Assembly (NCBI GenBank): GCA_003450655.1
Contig: DMFG01000189.1
Location: forward strand, 1-5,686
From: Coxiellaceae bacterium
GTDB lineage: Bacteria; Pseudomonadota; Gammaproteobacteria; Coxiellales; Coxiellaceae
Direction: 5' to 3'
Length of the DNA: 5,686 nucleotides
Each line of letters begins with the position of its first letter. Within the stretch, counting starts at the first letter, position 1. The translations under genes and the position numbers were made by a program. A model generated the notes under the pieces. That model was not told the origin of the DNA and made no database searches. It was given only the letters and a program-made list of their open reading frames with translations. This document shows, in pieces, positions 1 to 5,686 of the stretch.

Positions 1-1263
1 TTTAAAGATTATATTGCGATACCTAAAGCAAATGGTTATCAATCGTTGCATACCACACTCTTTGGGCCTTATGGATTGCCTATTGAAATTCAGATTCGCA
101 CTTCGGCAATGAATCGTATGGCTAATAATGGTATTGCTGCTCATTGGTTATATAAAAATACCGGTGATAAGCCAACCGATTCACAATGGAGAGCTCAGCA
201 GTGGATGTCTAATTTATTAGAGCTACAGCAGCGATCCGGTAATTCATTAGAGTTTATCGAGAGTGTTAAATTAGATTTATATCCTGATGAAGTTTATGTC
301 TTTACACCAAAAGGTATGATTATGGGGTTGCCGGCCGGTGCAACTGCAGTGGATTTTGCGTATATAGTTCATACCGATATTGGTAATCATTGTGTTGCTG
401 TGAAAATAAATCGTAAGTATTCTCCATTATCATCACAATTATCTAATGGTCAAACTATTGAGGTAATTACATCAGCTCGCGGCCGACCGAGTCCATCGTG
501 GTTGGATTTTGTGGTGACCAGTAAGGCGCGAAGTAGTATTCGACATTTCTTAAAACATCAACGACGTTCTGAGTCTGTGGCTTTAGGGGAAGAGCTCCTT
601 CAAAAAGAATTAAAAATGCTATCGCTGACTATGAAGCGATTACCTCTGGCAGCAATTGATATGTTATTAAATGAAACTAGCTGCAAGAATATGGCTGATC
701 TTCTTGAGCAGATAGGCTTAGGTGATCGACCTGCTTTAGTGGTAGCGCATAGGTTTGTGGAAATTATTGCAACACTGAAGTCTCCATTGCCTTCTGAGTC
801 TGAAGAAGTATCAGTTCCTGACGCGCCGCTGTTAGTGAAAGGAACAGAGGGGATCTTATTGAGTTTTGCTACGTGTTGTTGCCCTATTCCTGGTGATCCT
901 ATTATTGGAATGATTGATGCTGGGCATGGAATGATGGTTCATCATGATAAGTGTCACGCTATGATGCGTATGAGGCAAGATAGTGAGTCTGTTATTCCAT
1001 TAAGATGGTCTGAAGATATTGATAAAGAATTTGTCACTAAGGTCGCAGTTGAGGTTATTAATCAGCGTGGTGTTTTGGCTGTTTTAGCATTAGCCATTAC
1101 TGACGCCGAAGGGAATGTGGAAAACATTAAAGTGGAAGATCGTGATGGGCAAAGTTACTTTGTCGAGTTTTCTTTGTTGGTTCGTGATCGGGCACACCTT
1201 GCTATGGTTATGAAACGATTGAGGCAGTTGCCAGCCTTGTTAAAGGTTTCACGTATTATGTAA
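1..1263 (+). CDS. spoT: Bifunctional (p)ppGpp synthetase/hydrolase SpoT, C-terminal 420 residues (5' end outside window)
   Basis: SpoT makes and, mainly, degrades the stringent-response alarmone (p)ppGpp in the cytoplasm. The reading frame is open from base 1, so the HD hydrolase domain and the first part of the synthetase are missing only because the window begins inside the gene. Residues are counted from base 1. The end of the synthetase domain shows GYQSLHT (12-18) and the catalytic-strand motif IEIQIRT (28-34). The TGS domain begins at VYVFTPKG (about 98) and ends near 158. A helical region follows. The Cys-rich zinc-finger-like domain has CCCPIPGD (292-299) and VHHDKC (313-318). The C-terminal ACT domain runs from about 344 to 420 and ends VSRIM. 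Phrases such as FIESVK, PDEVYVFTP and FVVTSKAR match SpoT better than RelA, and recG directly downstream supports spoT. It is probably co-transcribed with recG. No frameshift or lost motif is visible. Confidence 0.95.
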   Translation, partial: FKDYIAIPKANGYQSLHTTLFGPYGLPIEIQIRTSAMNRMANNGIAAHWLYKNTGDKPTDSQWRAQQWMSNLLELQQRSGNSLEFIESVKLDLYPDEVYVFTPKGMIMGLPAGATAVDFAYIVHTDIGNHCVAVKINRKYSPLSSQLSNGQTIEVITSARGRPSPSWLDFVVTSKARSSIRHFLKHQRRSESVALGEELLQKELKMLSLTMKRLPLAAIDMLLNETSCKNMADLLEQIGLGDRPALVVAHRFVEIIATLKSPLPSESEEVSVPDAPLLVKGTEGILLSFATCCCPIPGDPIIGMIDAGHGMMVHHDKCHAMMRMRQDSESVIPLRWSEDIDKEFVTKVAVEVINQRGVLAVLALAITDAEGNVENIKVEDRDGQSYFVEFSLLVRDRAHLAMVMKRLRQLPALLKVSRIM

Positions 1264-1328
1264 CTCATCGTATTGCAGTTTTGGATGTCTGGTGGTGTTC
1301 ATGGAATTCTATTCGTTTGTTTTAAATT

Positions 1329-1333
1329 AAGGA
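1329..1333 (+). promoter_or_regulatory. Ribosome binding site that fixes the recG start
   Basis: AAGGA lies five bases before the ATG at 1339. The same frame stays open upstream, with a TTG at 1273 and an ATG at 1285, but neither has a purine-rich site at a suitable distance. The extra upstream residues also have no counterpart in RecG. The ATG at 1339 is therefore preferred. Confidence 0.75.
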
Positions 1334-1338
1334 TTGAC

Positions 1339-3456
1339 ATGGCAGCCCTATCAAAAACGATAAAACGGCATCGCTGGTTGTCTTGTGTTCCAGTAACACA
1401 GCTTAAAGGTATAGGTCCTAAATCCAGTGAGAAATTACATGCATTAGGATTATTTACATTGCATGATTTATTGTTTCACTTGCCATTACGTTATGAAGAC
1501 CGTACGGCTATTATTCCTTTAAGTCGAGTTGAAAGTGGTAGTCGATGTTTAATATCAGGTGTGATTGAGCAGGCTGCTGTTGCAGGTGGGCCTAGACGTT
1601 TTTTGCGTTGTCAAATGCGTGATGAAACTGGTGTGATAACGTTGCGTTTTTTTCATTTTAATGCGTCACAGCTTCGTACACTAAAACAGCCAGGAGTTCG
1701 AGTGTGTTGTTTTGGTGAGGTGCGTGCAACACGTTATGGTTTGGAGATGGTTCATCCTGAATATCGTTTAATCGATAGTGCTGATGAGTTAATGACGGAT
1801 AGTGCAATGACGGCCGTCTATCCAACAACCCAGGGATTAAAACAATCATTATTGCGACGATTGGTTGGCCAATCATTAGCTTATTTAAAAAAAACAGAAG
1901 GGCAGTTGTTAGAGGGGCTGCCTGATTCGGTGATCGCTCAGTACCACTTGCCTCCTTTGATTGAGGCCTTGGAATATCTTCATTTGCCTACGCTTCCCTA
2001 TTCGACAGAAGAGGGTCAGGCAGCATTATCAAAGATGAGAAAACGATTAATCATAGAAGAGCTATTAGCTCATCAGTTAAGTTTGTTGCGTTTAAGATCG
2101 TCTGTTCGTTCAAACTCAGCCTGTTCAGCTACAGGCATGGAGTTGCAACAACGGCTCATCAAAGCACTGCCTTTTGAGTTAACTCAAGCGCAACAACGTG
2201 TTGTTGTGGAGATTAATCAAGATTTAAGCCAAGGTCATCCTATGTTGCGATTAGTGCCGGGTGATGTTGGTTGCGGTAAAACAGTTGTAGCAGCACTTTG
2301 TGCCTTGCCCATTATAGAGTCAGGTTGCCAGGTGGCATTAATGGCGCCGACAGAGTTATTAGCAGAGCAGCATTATCAACAGTTTAAGTGTTGGTTGGAG
2401 CCAATGGGTGTACGTGTGGGATGGTTACCAGGAAAGTTGCCTGCAAAAATAAAAGCTGAAACATTGGCGGATATTGCCTCAGGTCAGTTATCTTTAGTAA
2501 TTGGTACTCATGCTCTAATACAGAATACAGTAGAGTTTAATCGTTTGGCTTGTGTGATTGTCGATGAGCAGCATCGCTTTGGAGTGTACCAGCGCTTGTC
2601 ATTAAAAAGTAAAGGTGAACTGAATGATACATTTCCTCATCAATTAATTATGACAGCAACACCCATACCTCGTTCATTAGCGATGAGTGCTTATGGAGAC
2701 TTAGACTGCTCAGTGATTGATGAGCTGCCACCAGGGAGAAAACCGATTGAAACAGTGATGATTGCACAAGATAAGCGTGATCATGTGGTTGAGCGAGTAC
2801 GTGAAAACTGTCAGACAGGGTGTCAGGCTTATTGGGTGTGTACCTTAGTTGAAGAGTCAGAGGTCTTGCAATGCCAAGCAGCAGAGTCGACAGCAGGGGT
2901 ATTGCAGACTGCTATGCCAGATTTAACGGTGGGTTTGGTGCATGGTCGTTTATCCAGTGCGGAAAAAGAATCAATCATGCATGCTTTTGTTTCTGGTGAT
3001 ATAGATATCTTAGTAGCTACAACTGTTATTGAAGTGGGTGTTGATGTTCCAAATGCAAGTTTGATGATTATCGAGAATCCAGAGCGTTTGGGGTTAGCTC
3101 AGTTGCATCAATTACGAGGAAGAGTAGGTCGTGGTTCTATAGAAAGTTTTTGTGTTTTATTGTATCAGTCGCCACTGTCAAAAAATGCATCTTCTCGTTT
3201 GCGGGTCATTCGAGAATCAACGGATGGATTTTATATTGCGCAACAAGATTTGTTGCAGAGAGGTCCTGGTGAGTTATTAGGAGTACGTCAATCAGGTGTT
3301 GCCCGTTACCGTATTGCGGATATGGTACGTGATCAGGCCTTGTTAGCTGAGATGCAATCACTCGCAAAGCAGCTTTATGTCACACTATCTAAAGACTGTA
3401 TAAGCGTACTTATTGAAAGATGGTTAGGTGTTACTGAGGAAACATTGCAGGTGTAG
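1339..3456 (+). CDS. recG: ATP-dependent DNA helicase RecG (705 aa, complete)
   Basis: RecG is a monomeric superfamily 2 DNA translocase that regresses stalled replication forks and processes Holliday junctions, D-loops and R-loops. From the ATG at 1339 the protein has 705 residues, close to the roughly 690 of E. coli RecG. The N-terminal wedge domain includes a helical LKGIGPKSSEKL stretch (about 23-34), HLPLRYEDR (47-55) and an OB-fold containing TLRFFHF (about 101-107). Helicase domain 1 has Walker A GDVGCGKT (308-315), the MAPTELLAEQ motif, the Walker B DEQH box (409-412) and TATPIPRS (439-446). Helicase domain 2 has VGLVHGR, ATTVIEVGVDVPNAS and QLRGRVGRG (motif VI, about 590-599). The RecG-specific TRG motif region follows (about 626-653, DGFYIAQQDL and GPGELLGVRQSG). 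One oddity is Cys312 in Walker A, where RecG usually has Ser. The 75-base gap after spoT suggests one operon. Its stop codon lies inside a hairpin. Confidence 0.97.
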   Translation: MAALSKTIKRHRWLSCVPVTQLKGIGPKSSEKLHALGLFTLHDLLFHLPLRYEDRTAIIPLSRVESGSRCLISGVIEQAAVAGGPRRFLRCQMRDETGVITLRFFHFNASQLRTLKQPGVRVCCFGEVRATRYGLEMVHPEYRLIDSADELMTDSAMTAVYPTTQGLKQSLLRRLVGQSLAYLKKTEGQLLEGLPDSVIAQYHLPPLIEALEYLHLPTLPYSTEEGQAALSKMRKRLIIEELLAHQLSLLRLRSSVRSNSACSATGMELQQRLIKALPFELTQAQQRVVVEINQDLSQGHPMLRLVPGDVGCGKTVVAALCALPIIESGCQVALMAPTELLAEQHYQQFKCWLEPMGVRVGWLPGKLPAKIKAETLADIASGQLSLVIGTHALIQNTVEFNRLACVIVDEQHRFGVYQRLSLKSKGELNDTFPHQLIMTATPIPRSLAMSAYGDLDCSVIDELPPGRKPIETVMIAQDKRDHVVERVRENCQTGCQAYWVCTLVEESEVLQCQAAESTAGVLQTAMPDLTVGLVHGRLSSAEKESIMHAFVSGDIDILVATTVIEVGVDVPNASLMIIENPERLGLAQLHQLRGRVGRGSIESFCVLLYQSPLSKNASSRLRVIRESTDGFYIAQQDLLQRGPGELLGVRQSGVARYRIADMVRDQALLAEMQSLAKQLYVTLSKDCISVLIERWLGVTEETLQV

Positions 3457-3481
3457 TGCGAGCTGTAATCTCACTCGCACT
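3455..3481. terminator. Perfect 8-bp hairpin between convergent genes, possible shared terminator
   Basis: AGTGCGAG (3455-3462) pairs perfectly with CTCGCACT (3474-3481) around an 11-base loop. The left arm includes the last two bases of the recG stop codon. The right arm ends 11 bases past the stop of the minus-strand barrel gene. The position between converging genes suits a bidirectional transcription end. There is no T-run after the stem on either strand, so it is not a canonical intrinsic terminator. It may instead protect mRNA 3' ends or be fortuitous. Confidence 0.4.
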
Positions 3482-3492
3482 GATCATGTATC

Positions 3493-4020
3493 TTAGAATC
3501 GATAGTCAAGACCACCAGTCAATGTATATGTGTGGGCGCCTACGCCTAAGGATTCTGCATATTCAAAGTATTGTGCCTTCACAGTGGCTTGAATATGATC
3601 ATTGATAGGGTAGCGAAGCCCTCCGCTGACTACAGGGCGAATATAACTATAGTAATCACCAGAAGGGTTATCCATGCTAGATAATCCAACACCTACTTGG
3701 ATAAATGCAGAGGTGTCAAACCAGAATGGTGCATGTACATCAACGAGAGAAGTCAGGGTCCACCAATTGTCATAGCCTGGGGCTGGTTCGTTATCTGGAA
3801 AGTTGGTGTATCCTAATTCAAAACCAACGAACTTGTTATAGTCCATTCTTGCGTGAAAACCAAAGATGAATTTGTCTTCCCCGTCATTTCGGTTGATACC
3901 TAGGTCGGTACCTACAGTGACTTTATCATTGAGAAAGTCAGGTGTAGACATTGCAAAACATGATGTCATTAAGCTCATGCAGCAGGTGGTGAGTAGAAGT
4001 GATGTATTGATTTTTAACAT
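3493..4020 (-). CDS. Small outer-membrane beta-barrel protein, paralogue A (175 aa)
   Basis: A predicted exported outer-membrane protein; the specific function is not recognised. Residues 1-23 form a signal peptide with Lys3, a hydrophobic core and a likely signal peptidase I site after CFA (23). MTSC (18-21) faintly resembles a lipobox, but Met at -3 is a poor match. The rest alternates polar and hydrophobic residues in short Gly/aromatic strands and ends DYRF, the aromatic C-terminal signature read by the BAM complex. The length fits a barrel of about eight strands of the OmpX/OmpA-transmembrane type. The stretch AFIQVGVGL (105-113) corresponds to AFVQVGLGY in paralogue B, and YIRPVVSGGLRY (126-137) corresponds to TIRPAFSAGVQY in paralogue C. 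Unlike B and C, it has almost no linker before the barrel. AGAGG lies seven bases upstream of the ATG. It is the last of three minus-strand paralogues and converges on recG. Confidence 0.8.
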   Translation of the reverse strand: MLKINTSLLLTTCCMSLMTSCFAMSTPDFLNDKVTVGTDLGINRNDGEDKFIFGFHARMDYNKFVGFELGYTNFPDNEPAPGYDNWWTLTSLVDVHAPFWFDTSAFIQVGVGLSSMDNPSGDYYSYIRPVVSGGLRYPINDHIQATVKAQYFEYAESLGVGAHTYTLTGGLDYRF

Positions 4021-4072
4021 GAAGATCCCTCTTTGTGTTAACGAGCTTTTTTGCTCAAAAACTTAAGGGATT

Positions 4073-4101
4073 ATTAGGTCATATTTGTAGCAATAAATCA
4101 A
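4073..4101 (-). promoter_or_regulatory. Weak candidate promoter for barrel gene A
   Basis: On the minus strand TTGATT (4101-4096) is followed after 17 bases by CCTAAT (4078-4073), each matching four of six sigma-70 consensus bases. It lies in the 92-base gap between genes B and A and could give gene A its own transcript. In such AT-rich DNA a match of this quality can occur by chance. Confidence 0.2.
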
Positions 4102-4103
4102 AT

Positions 4104-4120
4104 TGTTTTATTTTAAAACA
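4104..4120. repeat. AT-rich perfect inverted repeat over the stop codon of gene B
   Basis: TGTTTTA (4104-4110) and TAAAACA (4114-4120) are perfect inverted copies separated by three T residues. On the minus strand the right arm contains the TTT of the last codon and the first base of the TAA stop; the remainder lies in the loop and left arm. The stem is nearly all A-T and no T-run follows, so a strong terminator is unlikely. It might slow transcription or mark the mRNA end between B and A. Confidence 0.3.
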
Positions 4121-4742
4121 GATACTTGGCGCCGAGCATGATGGAATTGATCGTTGGAATATATCCATTGTGACCATTTATTTCTTCATCTGCGCTAAAA
4201 AAAGAACACTTGAGGTCTGCTTCCCATGTTGCATTCACTTTATAGGCTACACCGAAAGCATAGTAAGGTTTGATAGTGCTATCACTGCCATTTTGATCAT
4301 CATCGACGTAGTGATAACCAAGACCTACTTGCACAAAGGCATTGGCTTTTTTATAAATAGGTGCATCAAGTTCAGCAGCGACATAACTTAACCATTGTGA
4401 AATACTGTAGTCATTATTATCTTCAGAGTAGTCAGTTCCTGGTAAATACTGTAGTCCAGTTTCAATAGCGATTCTATGATTCCATCGGTAGCCGCCTTTT
4501 GCAGCAAAAGTAAAGCCACCATCTTTTCCTGAAGTGATGTCTGTTCCAGTTAAAAAGCTATTCCAGTCAATGAGTGCATAACCAAGATCAAGCCCTGCAA
4601 AGTAGCCGTTTTGTTCAGCTTGCGCCAATTGTTCTGGAGATACTTGGTAGGCATCTTTTAGTGAGCTATCTGCTAATGCTATGGTTGACGTTAATAGGGT
4701 AGCGATGGTGAGAGATAGAAGAGATTGATTCTTGAATAACAT
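4113..4742 (-). CDS. Small outer-membrane beta-barrel protein, paralogue B (209 aa)
   Basis: A predicted outer-membrane protein of unknown specific role. Residues 1-24 are a typical signal peptide (Lys4, long hydrophobic core, cleavage after ALA at 24). A short Gln/Glu/Ala-rich periplasmic or N-terminal linker covers about 25-45. The barrel begins near NGYFAGLDLGYALIDW (45-60) and ends AKYLF with a C-terminal Phe. Length and strand pattern suggest about eight strands, as in the broad OMP beta-barrel or OmpA-transmembrane-like families. It shares SISQWL (113-118), an Asp-rich turn DDDQNGSDS (147-155) followed by TIKPYYAFGVAY, and GYIP (193-196) with paralogue C. It shares AFVQVGLG (135-142) with paralogue A. 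AAGGA lies seven bases before the ATG. Only 40 bases separate it from gene C upstream, so co-transcription is likely. An OmpW-like or opacity-protein assignment cannot be excluded from sequence alone. Confidence 0.82.
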   Translation of the reverse strand: MLFKNQSLLSLTIATLLTSTIALADSSLKDAYQVSPEQLAQAEQNGYFAGLDLGYALIDWNSFLTGTDITSGKDGGFTFAAKGGYRWNHRIAIETGLQYLPGTDYSEDNNDYSISQWLSYVAAELDAPIYKKANAFVQVGLGYHYVDDDQNGSDSTIKPYYAFGVAYKVNATWEADLKCSFFSADEEINGHNGYIPTINSIMLGAKYLF

Positions 4743-4782
4743 AATGGGTTCCTTTTATGTGCTAGCAATTGATTGGTGTGAT

Positions 4783-5400
4783 TTAGAAAGAATATCCGAT
4801 TCCAAATGAAATGATATTGGATACTGGGATATAGTTTCCATGACTATCATCACCAACGTTGTTAACTCTTAAGTATTGTCCTTGAATATCCCAGTAGCTG
4901 TTGAGTGTGTATTGTACGCCAGCAGAAAAAGCAGGTCGGATAGTTACAGAAGTATCACCATCAAAATCTGTATATCTCATTCCAAGGCCTCCACCCAGAT
5001 AGCATTGCGTCGAGTCAGAGAGTGGGTATTTCATCAGTCCCATTAGAGTAGTGAGCCATTGAGAGATTGAATGTCCGCCATTGTTATTATAGTCAACACT
5101 AGGTGTATAAAAGTAGCTTGATTGAGCGCTAAAGTACTGGTTGAAGGGTTTAGTGATACCTAGTCCCATAGTAAAGCTGCCATCGCCATTGCTGGTGAAA
5201 TCGTAGGGGTAGCTATCAGACCAGTTGGTCCATGAATAGCCTAAGTTGATATGTGCGGTATAGCCACGTTTTGTTTTATTTGGAGTGGAAGGTGCTGCTG
5301 TTGGTTGGCTTTGATATTGAACAAGTTGGCCAGCTAGGCATGGTGCTGTAATGAACAAAAGGATTGAAAGAAAAAATGATGAAGAAAGTTTTGATGGCAT
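4783..5400 (-). CDS. Small outer-membrane beta-barrel protein, paralogue C (205 aa)
   Basis: A predicted outer-membrane protein, the first of three minus-strand paralogues; specific function unknown. The ATG at 5400 is chosen over an in-frame ATG at 5427 for two reasons. GAGGA sits seven bases before it, and starting there puts the signal peptide at the very N terminus. Residues 1-23 form that peptide (Lys4, core FFLSILLFI, cleavage after CLA). A Gln/Pro/Thr/Ser-rich linker (about 24-45) precedes the barrel, which starts near RGYTAHINLGYSW (45-57). Shared with paralogue B at nearly the same positions are SISQWL (111-116), an acidic turn DFDGDTS (145-151) followed by VTIRPAFSAGVQY, and NYIP (189-192). 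The C terminus is GYSF. The acidic turn resembles calcium-binding DxDGD loops, but that is only a resemblance. The gene probably leads the three-gene transcript, with its promoter in the AT-rich region upstream. Confidence 0.82.
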   Translation of the reverse strand: MPSKLSSSFFLSILLFITAPCLAGQLVQYQSQPTAAPSTPNKTKRGYTAHINLGYSWTNWSDSYPYDFTSNGDGSFTMGLGITKPFNQYFSAQSSYFYTPSVDYNNNGGHSISQWLTTLMGLMKYPLSDSTQCYLGGGLGMRYTDFDGDTSVTIRPAFSAGVQYTLNSYWDIQGQYLRVNNVGDDSHGNYIPVSNIISFGIGYSF

Positions 5401-5407
5401 GTTATCG

Positions 5408-5412
5408 TCCTC
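5408..5412 (-). promoter_or_regulatory. Ribosome binding site that fixes the start of barrel gene C
   Basis: On the minus strand GAGGA (5412-5408) lies seven bases before the ATG at 5400. The alternative in-frame ATG at 5427 has no purine-rich site in front of it and would add nine residues, several of them acidic, ahead of the signal peptide. The shorter form is favoured. Confidence 0.75.
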
Positions 5413-5426
5413 GTACATGATCGTCA

Positions 5427-5456
5427 TTAGTAGTGTATCAATTGAGGGCTTGTCAA
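5427..5456 (-). promoter_or_regulatory. Candidate sigma-70 promoter for the barrel cluster
   Basis: A perfect -35 TTGACA is present on the minus strand (5456-5451). After 18 bases comes TACTAA (5432-5427), and one base further is ACTAAT. Both are mediocre -10 boxes. The distance to the gene C start (about 20 bases from the expected transcription start) is short but workable. The -35 match is the strong part and the -10 is the weak part. An upstream TATTAT has no good -35 at proper spacing. Confidence 0.35.
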
Positions 5457-5479
5457 AAATAATAGCGCTTTAATTGATA
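5436..5479. repeat. Inverted repeat flanking the candidate promoter's -35 box
   Basis: TATCAATT (5436-5443) and AATTGATA (5472-5479) are perfect 8-bp inverted copies separated by 28 bases. The -35 TTGACA lies between them. One copy falls in the promoter spacer and the other upstream of the -35, a geometry compatible with an operator pair. The surrounding DNA is AT-rich and ATTGAT recurs nearby, so chance is a real alternative. Confidence 0.3.
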
Positions 5480-5686
5480 TAAATGTTGCAAAGCAGACTA
5501 CACAGGTTTGTTGTTTTCTTCAAGTTAGAGTATTGATGAGTTATTGATTGCAGGATATGAAAAATTACTAAATATTATTTTCGCGACCCTAGAATTGGAT
5601 AATGAATATTTTATATTTTTATACATTAATATTGATTTGGTATTTATAGAAGTTGAGTGGATTTATTATATATAGAATGTTTATAC
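5457..5686. other. AT-rich region without a convincing gene
   Basis: Upstream of the barrel cluster the DNA is AT-rich, with stop codons in all frames. The only start-to-stop frames seen are very short: 15 codons from 5602 on the plus strand and about 18 on the minus strand. ATTGAT occurs at 5473, 5532, 5543 and 5631. A perfect TATAAT occurs on the minus strand at 5670-5665, but its -35 would lie outside the window and it is over 260 bases from gene C. It is probably upstream regulatory or intergenic DNA that continues past the window edge. Confidence 0.6.

Noticed and set aside
1273..1338. 22-residue N-terminal extension of RecG from a TTG
   Set aside because: There is no ribosome site before the TTG or the in-frame ATG at 1285. 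The ATG at 1339 has AAGGA at good spacing and gives the normal RecG length.
1658..1876. Minus-strand frame of 72 codons
   Set aside because: It lies wholly antisense within the conserved OB-fold region of recG and shows no protein-like features or ribosome binding site.
3949..3969. Lipobox in barrel protein A (MTSC, residues 18-21)
   Set aside because: Met at -3 is atypical, and the CFA site two residues later with a C-terminal barrel signature fits a signal peptidase I substrate better.
4043..4056. GAGC-TTTTTT-GCTC stem as a terminator
   Set aside because: The stem is only four base pairs, and no T-run follows it on either strand.
3866..4066. Plus-strand frame of 66 codons
   Set aside because: It is antisense to the signal peptide and first strands of barrel gene A and has no support of its own.
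4035..4391. Plus-strand frame of 118 codons
   Set aside because: Most of it is antisense to the C-terminal half of barrel gene B, whose signal peptide, ribosome site and C-terminal Phe make it the real gene. The frame looks like a shadow.
5602..5649. Hydrophobic 15-residue plus-strand mini-ORF, a possible leader peptide
   Set aside because: It is short, in very AT-rich DNA, with only a weak GGA in front and no visible gene or attenuator after it.
1..5686. Mobile elements, CRISPR arrays, tRNA or rRNA genes, toxin-antitoxin or defence systems
   Set aside because: I saw no transposase or integrase motifs, regularly spaced repeats, RNA-gene signatures or paired small genes in either strand.

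Overview
The window looks like a piece of an AT-rich gammaproteobacterial chromosome. Two housekeeping genes support this. The first is the C-terminal part of a bifunctional (p)ppGpp synthetase/hydrolase of the SpoT type, and the second is a complete RecG helicase. Both run left to right, and both follow the enterobacterial SpoT and RecG sequences, as I remember them, almost motif by motif. Their order, spoT then recG, matches the gammaproteobacterial gmk-rpoZ-spoT-(trmH)-recG neighbourhood, except that trmH is absent here. Low GC and many TTA/TTG leucine codons would fit Legionellales or related lineages. That placement is inference; nothing in the window fixes the genus.

Layout: bases 1-1263 hold spoT, whose 5' end lies outside the window. 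A 75-base gap with a clear ribosome binding site leads into recG (1339-3456). The recG stop codon sits in a perfect 8-bp hairpin (3455-3481), which also lies just past the stop of the first gene on the other strand. From there to about 5400 are three consecutive minus-strand genes for small exported outer-membrane beta-barrel proteins of 175, 209 and 205 residues. Each has a signal peptide, a good Shine-Dalgarno site and a C-terminal phenylalanine typical of BAM substrates. Shared motifs show that they are diverged paralogues. The gap between the first two transcribed genes is only 40 bases. They are probably transcribed right to left as one unit, possibly with a second start in front of the last gene. 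Bases 5401-5686 are AT-rich, contain no convincing gene, and carry a candidate promoter flanked by an inverted repeat.

Functionally there are two separate modules. SpoT balances the alarmone (p)ppGpp, and RecG remodels stalled replication forks and recombination intermediates. The opposing cluster supplies surface proteins of unknown specific role. Nothing in the sequence links the modules beyond convergent orientation. The cluster of three paralogous barrels is the most distinctive part of the window; the rest is ordinary core genome.
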